In this document: positions 11,601 through 22,000 of the stretch, one piece after another
How the letters are laid out: each line of letters opens with the position of its first letter
How positions within the stretch are numbered: the first letter of the stretch is position 1
Assembly: GCA_013399895.1 (NCBI GenBank)
Contig: VXBA01001826.1
Span: forward strand, 75,261-139,260
Source: Serilophus lunatus
Taxonomy: Eukaryota; Chordata; Aves; Passeriformes; Eurylaimidae
DNA length: 64,000 nt
Direction: 5' to 3'
Notes under the pieces: generated by a model
The model's database searches: none
The model's input: only the letters and a program-made list of their open reading frames with translations
Told to the model about the DNA's origin: nothing
Made by a program: the position numbers and the translations under genes

Positions 11601-12522
11601 AGCAGTCGGCTAGGCAGCCTTCCCAGCACTCTGGCTAAGCTCATGTAAATACTTCTCCATCTCCCCATGCTCTGGTGAGTACCATTCCCTGCTAAATCCT
11701 GTACATAACAAACTGCTGCTGCACTGCACAGGGTTTGAAGGCTCTCCTTCAGCATCAGCAGCTCCCATTTGCGGCAATTTAAGGGGAAAAGCTTCCAATT
11801 GATTTTGTCAAGTACCTAAAGCCCAGTTAGTTTGAACAGACAGACCAAAAGTGCTGTCAAGCTGCATGTGGATGTCTGGGAAAAGGCTTGCAGCAACCCA
11901 AAGCAGCCTTGGAAAGCTATCTGAGATGGTATGCCTAAGTGTCTAAGACAAAAGTCTTCCTCCACGAGCAGAACCTGCCCCCAGAACCCTGGACACTTCA
12001 GGTTTTCCCTGCTCTGAATAGGAGAGGAAGCTTTATTGTTTTCTGTACCTCTCAATCCTGAAAACCATCACCTGGAACTTGACTTACACTCTAAATCTTG
12101 CCAGCCCTGGGGGACTGAGAGTCAGCAAACAGCCCACCCTTGGGAATACTTTCACTTGTACAAACATCAGTTGTCCTGCGTGAAGCAATCTCATCTTACT
12201 GCCCCATCTTACAGAAATAAGGCCTGTGCAACTCTGCGGCACAATATAAAAGGGTTTGGAGACCTGTGTGCACACTAAACACAGGGAGGGGCTGAGGAGG
12301 GGGTGAAGATAACTTTATATAAATCATGCCCATGGATTCAGCTGGGAGAACATGGCATTTCAGCATCCCTCTTGCCATGCTTGACTTGGTTACCTTTCCA
12401 AAAATAAGGTCAGTCAGGAAAAGCCTCCAAAAGATGAAGACATTTCTGTGGGTGCTCAGTTTTCTGATAATTCTCTTTTCTTCCTGCTTTTGTTTAGAAT
12501 AATTCAGAGCTCATGGACATGA
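8568..12522 (+). CDS. GHRH: pro-growth-hormone-releasing hormone (5 coding exons)
   Basis: This gene encodes the precursor of the secreted hypothalamic peptide that stimulates pituitary growth hormone release through the class B receptor GHRHR. Coding exons are 8568-8647, 9473-9604, 10454-10558, 11147-11278 and 12498-12522. They total 474 nt, or 157 residues plus stop; all four introns are phase 2 with GT-AG ends. Residues 1-20 or so form a signal peptide (MLDKATLLLFLHLVACSISS). An acidic spacer follows, with STEEQEEEG. The hormone begins HADAIFTDNYRKFLGQ directly after an RMQR processing site, the counterpart of the mammalian RMRR site. An internal GKR amidation signal follows hormone residue 27. 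A dibasic RR at about residue 120 releases a C-terminal peptide matching mammalian GHRH-related peptide in place. The neighbour RPN2, convergent as in mammals, supports orthology. The peptide differs from the GHRH-like peptide of the PACAP gene (HADGIFSKAY type), so this is true GHRH. Confidence 0.96.
9473..9604 (+). CDS. GHRH: GHRH exon 3: acidic propeptide
   Basis: The acceptor is tttgtctttcag and the donor GAAAAG|GTTTGT. The exon is 132 nt, phase 2 at both ends. It encodes the cryptic N-terminal propeptide (YSPGPVAGKSMNFQLQ, then an EEQEEEG acidic stretch) and ends in EK plus the first two bases of the Arg that starts the RMQR processing site. Confidence 0.92.
10454..10558 (+). CDS. GHRH: GHRH exon 4: bioactive hormone core
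   Basis: The acceptor is ctttcccccctag and the donor CTCGG|GTAAGC. The exon is 105 nt, phase 2 at both ends. It encodes the rest of the RMQR cleavage site and hormone residues 1-31, starting HADAIFTDNY and ending in IIGKRL. The N-terminal H-A-D and F6-T7 are the receptor-activating positions of the secretin/VIP/GHRH family. Confidence 0.95.
11147..11278 (+). CDS. GHRH: GHRH exon 5: hormone C-tail and C-terminal peptide
   Basis: The acceptor is catcttcacctaacag and the donor CAAAG|GTAGGT. The exon is 132 nt, phase 2 at both ends. It encodes the hormone tail (SSGSSPELQEFLT), a dibasic RR, and a 28-residue peptide starting QSDSILMDS and ending ILQNQ before a single Arg. Mammalian GHRH has a related C-peptide at the same place (RQ-x-DSM at its start). 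Confidence 0.93.
12498..12522 (+). CDS. GHRH: GHRH exon 6: last seven codons and stop
   Basis: The acceptor is ttttgtttag|A at 12497/12498. The first base completes an AGA Arg codon, followed by I-I-Q-S-S-W-T and TGA at 12520-12522. The 3' UTR follows in the same exon. Confidence 0.85.
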
Positions 12523-12863
12523 CTGTACAGTGATCCCTTCACAGCAGTGAAGACATTCCCAGATGTGAGCAGCTGAAAACTGATGCACACACTCCTCAAA
12601 TCTGATCAAAGCAATGCAGTGCTGATGCATTACTTCATTTACTTCAGTCTTTACAACTTAACTCCCCTCTCTAAATACTGCTCTGTATTGAATAAGAAAA
12701 AACCCCACCTCCATGGTTTAACTCCAGGCTGCTTTACACACAAAGACTAAAACAACCAGTACACTTGTAATCCTGGGGATATTCTGTCTATTAATTAAGA
12801 TTTTCAATACACAAAGTGCAGCAAAATTTCTGCCAAGTCATCATTCTGTTTGAAGGCTTGATT

Positions 12864-12869
12864 AATAAA
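12864..12869 (+). terminator. GHRH: proximal poly(A) signal of GHRH
   Basis: A canonical AATAAA 342 nt after the stop codon. It could give a short 3' UTR; which signal is used cannot be told from sequence. Confidence 0.45.
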
Positions 12870-13414
12870 CATGAGGCCACCAAAAGGCACCTCCAGGTAG
12901 CTTAGTAAATTGATTACAACATCCTCTAAACAGATGCTGATGACACAACCACACACAGAGCTCAGATCAGGGCAAGGTAAGACATGAATCCACACATCTC
13001 CCATCCATTAGACACACTGCCACGGGCTGTGGCTGCTGCTGCTGCTCCATTCCCTGACACAAAGGCCTGGCAGCAAAACTGAACTCTAAAAACCTCAGCT
13101 ATTGTTAATGCTCAGCCTTGAGGTGTTCAAACTGAAGTTCAAACTGCAAGACTTAAAGGAGATTCTTGTGCATCAGATTGGGCTGTCACTGTTTCAACTC
13201 AATACCCTGTTGAGTGCCATCCCGTGGCTCTGCACTCTGCCATGGCTAGAGTTACAACTGTAAATGTTTTCAAAGGAGTAAGTTATTAACCCAGTGATCT
13301 CATACAGCCTCTTCCTCCCTGTCACCCCAATTCTCCTGTTGTTTGTGTAATAATTTTGTCTTCAGAAATGTAAATAATGTCAGGATGGGGTCTGCTTTCC
13401 CATCATTAGCAGGA

Positions 13415-13436
13415 AATAAAAGTTGTTCTTAATAAA
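13415..13436 (+). terminator. GHRH: paired distal poly(A) signals of GHRH
   Basis: Two AATAAA hexamers at 13415-13420 and 13431-13436, followed by a GT-rich stretch (ggctcttttgttgagaagtt) from about 13459. The pair plus downstream element is the best-formed 3' end of the gene. Confidence 0.6.
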
Positions 13437-13440
13437 CCTG

Positions 13441-15660
13441 TCCAACAGCAGGTCAAGATGGCTCTTTTGTTGAGAAGTTAGTTTCTTGATTCTGGGCTTA
13501 GAATAGAAGATGTTTCTCAAAGACAATGGTCAAGTGCAGTGAGGATGACTCAGAGCTGGGCTAACACAGGCACCAGCTCCAGTACCAATAACACCACCAG
13601 GCTGGAAATACAGTGACATGCAAAGGTGTATTAAGGCCTCTGAAATCATCCCTCAAACTCCTTGATAGTCTGTAACAGTAACAATTTCATTTTTCCTCAG
13701 GTGATTATGTTTTACAACAGTAGGCTCCAGTGTGCGTGCAGATTAGTTATACATGCGCCAAATCCCTACCCATGACATTCTTCCTGCTCAAATTTTACAA
13801 TTTCAGCAGTAGAAAGTATTACAAACCACCCAGCAGGATGGGAAGCACTGAGGAGATGTTGAGGCAGATGTTGGAGACATGAGACATCCTTCTGCATCAC
13901 AGTACAGAGACACCCAAAAGAATAATCACCTGAATAGTCTGGTTCAAAATGTGTTTGCAAACCTGTTCTGTAACAACTAACACACTTGAAGCCATTAGGA
14001 CTTACTTGCTCCAAGAAAAGGAACTATCAAAATGAAGCAGCTTCCTAAAGTAGATATGGCAGCAAAAAATATTTTCATTCTGTTAAGTGGCATAAAAGCT
14101 ATTTGCAAACACTGGATTGGATACTCCCAATAAAATCAAAAGACCTGTCAAAAACATTTTGGAAAGTGTGTGATTAAGTCTGTATGATTAAAGAGCTGGG
14201 TGAGTGCAGCTATTTCAAATAAAAGGGACTCCTTTGCATCCAATTGAGGAAACAACCTCTCAAACTCTGGGAGGCCAAATATAAAACCAGCTAAAGCAAA
14301 ACAGAAAATATCTGAGGAATAAAAGGGCAAAATAATAAAAACTGTCTTTTCTACTTCATACCCAAGGAAGTAGAAACAAAAAGTAACATGCACAGCTTAG
14401 AGAAGATACATCACAGAGGCATTCCATTGGTTTTTTTTGCATCTGTGCTCTCCATGTACTAAGCTCCACAGGCACAGGGAAAGTTCTGTCTTAGCATTAA
14501 GCAACATCAGAAAGAATTAAGTTATAAAACAAAGCTGCTAAGTGACCAGTAACAAAATACGAGGGTAAAAAAACTCACCACAGTGAAAAGGAACTCCAGG
14601 GTAAATTACTATGAATAGTAGCTTAGCTATTTCTTGCCTAAAACTCCTTTAGTCCCAGAGGACTTGAATGCAGCCTGAGATCCAGTGCTTGAAGGAGTGC
14701 AGAGGAGGTCAAAGAATTCATTAAACTGCTGTGGGTTCAGTGTAAAGTTCACACTGAACAAACAGGTAGCAACTGAAACAAAGAGCAGGAACAGTGAGCC
14801 AAGTGTGAGTAACTACAGTGGGGGAGAGTCAAAGTGGATTTTTTAAAGTGGAGTCATGTCTCACACATGTGAAGTGCTTTGGAGAATTCAGCTCCACACC
14901 CCTAATCCACATTCTTGCTTGCTGATATAATTCTTCCTGGAAATTTGATAAAGTTTCTTTGCCAAAAAGCCTTTAAAGAAACTACTGTGACACAGGATGA
15001 ACAGGAGTGAACACATGGATGTTATGTTTCCCATGTGGAAGCTGATCATTAGGAGGAGATTTTGGCCTTTGGTTATTACCATCAGTGAGTCCTTCAATAA
15101 AGCCCAAATCTGCTGTCTCAACACACTGGGTGGTCCTGAAGGTAGTATAACTTGTTTGGAATTTAAAGTCTGAGTAACTCAAACATGGTCACATGGCAAA
15201 CAGCACCTTTTGGTTTCACAGAAGACCAAAGGCAACAACCTTCATCAAACTCGAATTTGGAGTGAAATGGTTCTTTCCAGAGGCTGGAAAGAAAGTGAAC
15301 TCCCTCAGGGGACCCCCAAACCTGCCACAGACACAGACAGGCACGCTGGCACCACAGCTGGTTCTGTCCAAGGGCTCCTGTTGCCTGACCCTAAGGGGCC
15401 AGAGCAGCTCAGCACAGCCTGGAGTGGGAGAGAACAGCCATTAGTGGAGACATGCAGCCAACAGCCTCACACAAGGGACAGGCAGGAGTGGGAAGTCTCC
15501 CCCAGTAAATATGTCCCTCTGGGAAAGGACATGAAAGAACAGGAAGCATCACACACAGCAGTGACTCACACACAAAATTACCCACCAGAAAAAGCTCTTT
15601 TCATTCCCATGTGAGCTCAGCTTCCAATCAGGGCCTCTGACACAGCCAAAACACAACATT
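13441..15660. other. spacer between convergent GHRH and RPN2
   Basis: About 2.2 kb separates the two 3' ends. I see no exon, RNA gene or CR1 copy. Open frames here, such as 14148-14393 on the - strand, lack splice context or a recognisable domain. Confidence 0.6.
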
Positions 15661-15677
15661 CAGACCATTCTTTCCTC

Positions 15678-15683
15678 TTTATT
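15678..15683 (-). terminator. RPN2: distal poly(A) signal of RPN2
   Basis: A second - strand AATAAA about 340 nt after the stop codon, in the context TGTGAATAAAGAGG. It would give a longer 3' UTR. Confidence 0.5.
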
Positions 15684-15939
15684 CACAAATCTTTAGGATG
15701 AGGAAAGGGCATCTGGGGAAAGGCAGAACCATATTTTTGTTTTCCTCTTTCTCAAAAGGAAATTCAAATGTCCTGGGAAAGGAATTGGGAAGGATCCAGG
15801 GAAGAAAGGATTTTCCAGATTCATATGAAAAACACTCCAGCAACATGAACACAATGATGAAAATCGTTTAAAAAAGTTTAACCGGCACCCTTTTGACTTA
15901 ATATATATATAAAAAAAAATTCGTCTTCTGCCTTCCTTC

Positions 15940-16030
15940 TTTTGGTCTTTCAATTATTTATTCACTTCTGTTCTGAAGGCATTTCCTTTGTTTTTCCACA
16001 TTTCTTCCATTCTTCTGGTACTACTGTGTC
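15940..16030 (-). CDS. RPN2: RPN2 exon 17: last codons (16030-16021) and 3' UTR
   Basis: The acceptor is ttctttccag|GACACAGTAG at 16031/16030. The first G completes the Arg codon, then ACA CAG TAG gives T-Q-stop with the stop at 16023-16021. This matches the human gene, whose last coding exon also adds only a few residues after VKR. The 3' UTR then runs about 60 nt to an AATAAA. It would reach about 15660 if the distal signal is used. Confidence 0.85.
15957..15962 (-). terminator. RPN2: proximal poly(A) signal of RPN2
   Basis: AATAAA on the - strand, 59 nt after the TAG stop codon, in the context GTGAATAAATAATTG. Confidence 0.65.
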
Positions 16031-19000
16031 CTGGAAAGAAAAATCCAAAAAATTAACTCTTCCAGGTAACAAAGCACTTTCTTGCACAGTAAAAGCGTTC
16101 CCAGATGCCTCATTCTCTCTCATAGGAAACTTGCCAGACAAGCTTCCCAAAAATCAGCTTATTGGAGTGATAATATCAGTACTGAAATGGAATGGGGGGT
16201 GGAATTCAAGGAAGATGGAAATGGTCAGACAAAATGAAGGTTAATTTCTGGTGCAAAAGGGATAAACAAGCCTTTTAAATTACAGAATTGAACAAAACCC
16301 CTCAGGCTGAATGCAAAGCCTGGGGGTACCTTAACTTCTATTTTACTTTTAATTGGGCTGATCCACCTGCTGGAATTGTTGGTCCATGTAAACACCAAGA
16401 TCTTCGTGTCTCCAAGAAGGTGGAGTAGTCTAATGTTAGCACAGCAGACTCAACTTTTTGGGGTTCTTTTGCCTCCTAGATGTCTGAGACAGGCATAGCT
16501 ATGGCTGCTTGACAGCCCACCCCTAAGAGCTGGTAACAATACACCCTTAACTGACACACCTGGGCTATCAGAAAACCCAGCAACGAGGAAAAATGCTTGT
16601 GACTGCACATAGCAGCAAAACCCAAGTTAGGGTTTGTGGATAGTAAGTTATTTTCAAGATCTTAGGGCCACAAAGATATTCCAAAGGACTGCAGCACCTC
16701 TGCTCTGAAGAAAGGCTGAGGGACTGGGGTTGCTCAGCCTGGAGAGGAGAAGGCCCCAGGGAGGCTTCGCTGTGTTTGTGCAGGACTTGAAGGGGGATTA
16801 TAAATAGGAGGGAGAAGGATGTTTTATAGGGGCAGATAGTACCAGGATAAGGGGCAATGGCTTTAAACTGAAAGAAGAAAGGTTTAGATTAGATCTTTAC
16901 TCAGAGGTTGGCAAGGCACTGGTACAGATTGTCCAAAGAAGTTGTGGATGCTCCATCCCTGGAGTTGTTCAAGGCCAAGTTGGACTGGGCTTGGAGCAAC
17001 CTGGTCTAGTGGAAGGTATCCCTGCCCTTGGCAGGGGGGTGGAATAAGATGGGCTTTAAGGTCGCTTCCAACCCAAGCTATTTTGTGGTTCTATGATCTT
17101 CCAGGATTACTTACACCCCATGGGGAATGAAGGAGTTAAAACACCAGGATGACACACAGAAAACATGCAAGCTGGGGAGAATACTCTGGTGAGAATACTC
17201 TGGTGAGGCACTTGGTAAGAGGTCACTAAAAAGCTAAAAACCACTGCTTGAAAGCCATGTTAAAAAGAAGCATCCAGGGACCTGGGCAGCATCAGCAAAC
17301 ACGGTCAGGATGCAGACATAGTACTTGTTTACTAGGACAAGTGACAGCCATCTCCAGTTCCTCTCCAGTAACTTGTCATACCTTGTTCTGTGCTCAAATA
17401 TCTCAAAATGCTCCAGAGAGAGGAGACAGTAACAGGGTGTTTTCTTGAGGGACATGCCAAATTCTGCACCGGCAATTTCCACAAAACCATCCTCCACACC
17501 CCCGATCTGCAGACAGGGGCTCTCACCAGCATTTCTGTGGCACAGCCTCCTATGCTGTTTTTGTTTTGCACCACAAAACCTGAGCTTCATTCAACACCAT
17601 GTGTGTGTGATGCTCAGGAGATGCACCAGTGCAGCACATTGTGCAGTGATTTGTCTCATCACAGGACCTGTCCCAAATGCTCTCCTCTCCCCCTTCCCCA
17701 CAACAAACCAGTGCACAGAATGAGGAATGAAACCCTCATGCACACAGAGTCAGAACTGGGCAGCATGCAGAATGCCAGCATTCCTGACTCCAATGTCACT
17801 GGGCATACAGCAAACTGGGACCTTACCTCTTGGAATGAAAGGAAGTGAAGGGCTTTGTGCTGGTAAATGATAATGGAGACCTATCACAAAACTGTATGGA
17901 ATGGAGGAGGCTGGAACTGCTACTGCCTGAACCATCAAGGCCAGTTCAGTTTAATGGGAAGGTAAACCCAGGACTGGGTCATGTTCTCAGCTGAACGAGG
18001 TGGTGCTGACCTGGGTCTGCTGCACAGAGCTCTGACCACCCCAAAGGAGGATGTTACTTCATCAGGTAGAGTGTCTCACAGCTGAATAACCAGAACACAG
18101 TGGACAGGGATATGGAATACCAGCAGCAGGATGGGAACAGCCCCAGTATCAGCCATTTCCATCATGTTCTCCTCCAGACGACATGACTAATAATTGACTT
18201 ATGGGAACAATAATACTGTTTGAACTAGGTTTATTTCATCACTTCAGAGCTGCTTGCTGCCCAGGATAGTATATTTACATGTGCACATATCACCATGCAG
18301 ATTTCAGACAATTAAGGAAAGCAAACAAATGCAATTTAGTCTCAGAGAACATGTACTGCTAATATGCCAACCCAGCTGAAACCAGGGACTGACTTAGAGC
18401 CCAACAAGTGATGCTGGGAGGAAGCAGCGTCAGCTCACGTCAGCTCACGTATCTTTTTGTACAAGGAGTGAGTGATGAGGTGAAATGAAAGAGGCAGCAT
18501 GCCCAGGAAAGGCAAAATCCAAAAAGGCCCTTACTTCCTGAAGAGCTGGTCACTAGCAAACCCCCTTTTACCGCAGCGTTCTATACTTTGCCAACCTACT
18601 GCTCTGCTCTGCAGCGATCCTGCCAAAAGGAGAGAGGGAGAAAGGTTGAGAGAAGACAGAAAGGAGGAAAGTAGCCCTGCTCCAGGAATCAGAGCCAGTG
18701 ACAGAAATGCAAAAAGCAAAACCAGGCCTTCTGGTAACTTCTGTAACAAGATGGTTTATACAGCCCTCTTCCCATGCCCACCAGCAGCCTCCACAGCTTT
18801 GGCTCAAAGTGCAATCCTAGTTAATTGTCACTGCACCCCAGCATCTGAGACAGGCAGGCAGCGCCTTAACAAGAAGATGTCTTTTTGAACTTTAAAGTCA
18901 TGTACAAAGGGTTTAACTTTAGCCTCAGGTGGAAGCTTTACTTTCAAATTTGCCATTGTAGTTGCAGCTTCATGTCGTTTACAGTGAAAAAGCACACGGA

Positions 19001-22000
19001 CACCCCCTGCAGTGGTTTGAAGCAGGAACCAACCACCTGCATTTATGTGCTAACAGAAGCCCTGGTTGAGCAAAGACACTTAGAAACTAGCTTCATTGTA
19101 CTATTTCCCCCCAAATCTGTATCCTAGGCAATCTGCACTTAAATAATGATTATCATTATTCTTTAAAGGACTAAAGGAGACATTATTAAATGACAAAACA
19201 CAGCCCCATTGGCAACAAAATTTGAGCAGGAGCTGTTGTGCTAACAAGATAAACTGCCACAGTGGAGAGGGCTGGTTATCTAAGGGAGCAAGGCTGAAAA
19301 AGCTGGGAAGACTATGGAAATGGTTAATTAATCATCCTCCCTGATAAAGCCATGCAAATTGACATGTTTTAAAGACAACAAATCAATGCAACCATTTAAA
19401 AATTACGTGTTTTTTTAACAGCTCTTGTCCTGGGTTTAATGGAGTACAATCAAAAAAATGAGAACTCAGGGACATCTATGCAGGTAGGTATGCAGGGGTA
19501 AGATCTTAGTGGCTCAAAGAGGGGAAAGTAAGAAAAGGACAGGTCTTATGGCAAAGCAGGTCAGAAAGATCATCTTCAAAGCCAAATGCTACAGTTGTAC
19601 AAAAGGGCTAAAGCTTTAAGTCTCACGTGGAACTGTGTGTGGCAGAAGTGAACGAGAGGGAATGGTGTGACCTCTAGTCAATGCACTGCACTGTAAGCCT
19701 GGGCCAGCAAATTTATGGCTGCCCAAGCCACAGCAGAGTCACAAGGCACTGCATGGCAGAAGGTACAAGTGTGCAGAATCAGTTCAGTGCCAGTACAGAA
19801 AAGAAGACTATATTCCTAATATCTAGCAGAATTTTCCCTGGGTTTGCTTACATGTTTTGCTTGTTGTCTGTTGTAACACGTGCTTGATAAGCACCTGCTT
19901 CCTTTTTCTCTATAATCCCCCTTTAGGCAGAAGAACACAGCAGTAAGATAGCCCTGCCTTACCTTCCTTCTCTTAAAACTTTTATCACAAGCACAGCTCC
20001 CAGATAGTTGGGCCTCTCCATTTATAATGGCTTTCAAAATCTAACATTATTCTAAGGACTTCATATATCACGCAGTAAAACAAATTTGTCAGTGAATGGG
20101 TCTTGCCAAAGTTTCTACAAGTGCTGTTTCCTTCAGCTCATGCCACGTGCCCCATTCTCTGTTCAGGAGCTGTACCCTGGGGACAGCCCTTCACTGCCCT
20201 GCTCAGTTCAAGGTCCAAGAACCCAAAGCAGTGTTAGTTACAGTACCACTCACTGACTGGGTTAAAAGCAGCTCCCTCCTTACCGCTTTACAGCTTTCTG
20301 AGCCAGCATCCTGTTGCCTGCCAGGAATGTGATGCCACCCAAAATGGCCAAGTACTTCAGAGTCTGGAACATGTTGAGCTGAGTCCAGTAGACATACATG
20401 AGTCCCAACATTGCTGGGGGGGGGGGGGGAAAAAAAAAAAAAAAAAAAAAAAAAGAGTCTGTGGCTGAAACTGTATTTCAAAGACCAACCATTTGTTATT
20501 CTCAGAACAAGTGCATTGCCAGTCCTAAGCATTTGGTTTCTATTTTATCTCTGAAGCTCTGAATGGCAAATCTAAAAGCTTGACATCACTGCCAGGGAAT
20601 GAAGGTGTCTGGGCCTTCATACTGGAAAAAAACGTGATGGACAGCTTGCAAACAAGCCTCCTGTGGCAGAATTAAGGACATATTATAGACATTAAGGGCT
20701 ATTAAAAAGAGGAGGATACTCTGGATTTCAATAGGGGATATTAACCTTCACACATCTGTAAGAGCTTACAGCTTCTTAAAGCTTCCAAGGAAACTGACTT
20801 GGACTGAGAAACACAATGACATTTGGGAATCCAAATCTCCCAACCTGCCATGTTTTTGAAATTCTACCAAGACAGTAAATAACTGTGTGACCAAGGGCAG
20901 AATAAAATCGATGGAAAAACTTGCTCAGGCCAAAGAACCAGAAGTGCTTTCATGGGAAGAGCGTTAAAGAAAATATGTAGCCTTTCACTTTTTAATAGAG
21001 TCCCACAGGTTTCAATCCCCACAGAACCTCCCTGCTCTCAGAGGATAAACATGCAATAAAGAAAGTGTGACCTCTGGAAATAAGAAGTTCTATTAAGCAC
21101 AGATAAATGGTGTGAGAGAGGGGCCCAGATAATGATGGCTGTTATAAGCTGATGGCCAAAACAGGTTTATCACCATATTAACAGTCATGAAAAGCAGGAA
21201 GGCAGATGGAAACAAGAGAGCAAATGTTATGCTGTTATGTCATTATAGTTAATAGACCACAAGCCCATTAACCACGGGCTCTCATCTCAAACTCCCAGGT
21301 GAGGGGGTCAAACCAAGCAGAAAGCCTCTGACACTTACCAGCGTGTCCCAAGTGAAAAACAATGGTGCTGGGAGCAAAGCTGAAGTTGGAGATGTTGGCA
21401 CCTATCTTGAACCACTAAAAGGAAAAGAAACAAAACTTGAGCTACAACAGCCATGTAAACACAAGCTTTTATTTTAAACTTCAGTATCTTTCAAGCCTGT
21501 TTGCTTTAAGATCTTCAGTGAAACCAGTATATTCTCTACAGAAGTACTTGTTTACTACTGCATGAGAGAGTATTAATTATGCTAAAGACAGCACTGTTGA
21601 GCTCCTTTAGTGAAAAATCTCTCCTGCTGCTTCCTACCCTAATGCAGTTGCTCAAGTATCTTGAACTGATGAAAGAGTACTGCTCCAAATCTATACTGTC
21701 CAAAAAAAAAGCCATTGCTGTTTCTATCCACCTGAATGAATTTCAATTAAAAAGACAAAAAAGGTGAGGGTCTCACTTTGAACACAGCTAAAGAACAGCT
21801 ACAGATACAAGATGTTTGCCCTTAACAACAATTTTAGTTTTTAAAGTACAAAAAGGCAAAGGCACAAAGGATGGGAAGCAGGAGAAGCAGCAATGAGATT
21901 TTGCATTGCAGTGTCACCAACGTGTATATTGTGAACTCCAGAGACCAGAGGACACAGCTGCCTGAATGTCAGCTTTCAGTGAGAGCAGCTAATGGGGAAT

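Larger units (their letters stand above)
12523..13440 (+). other. GHRH: GHRH 3' UTR (extent estimated)
   Basis: Non-coding DNA after the stop codon with three candidate AATAAA signals. The end at about 13440 assumes use of the most distal signals; use of the proximal one would give a UTR of about 360 nt. Confidence 0.6.
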
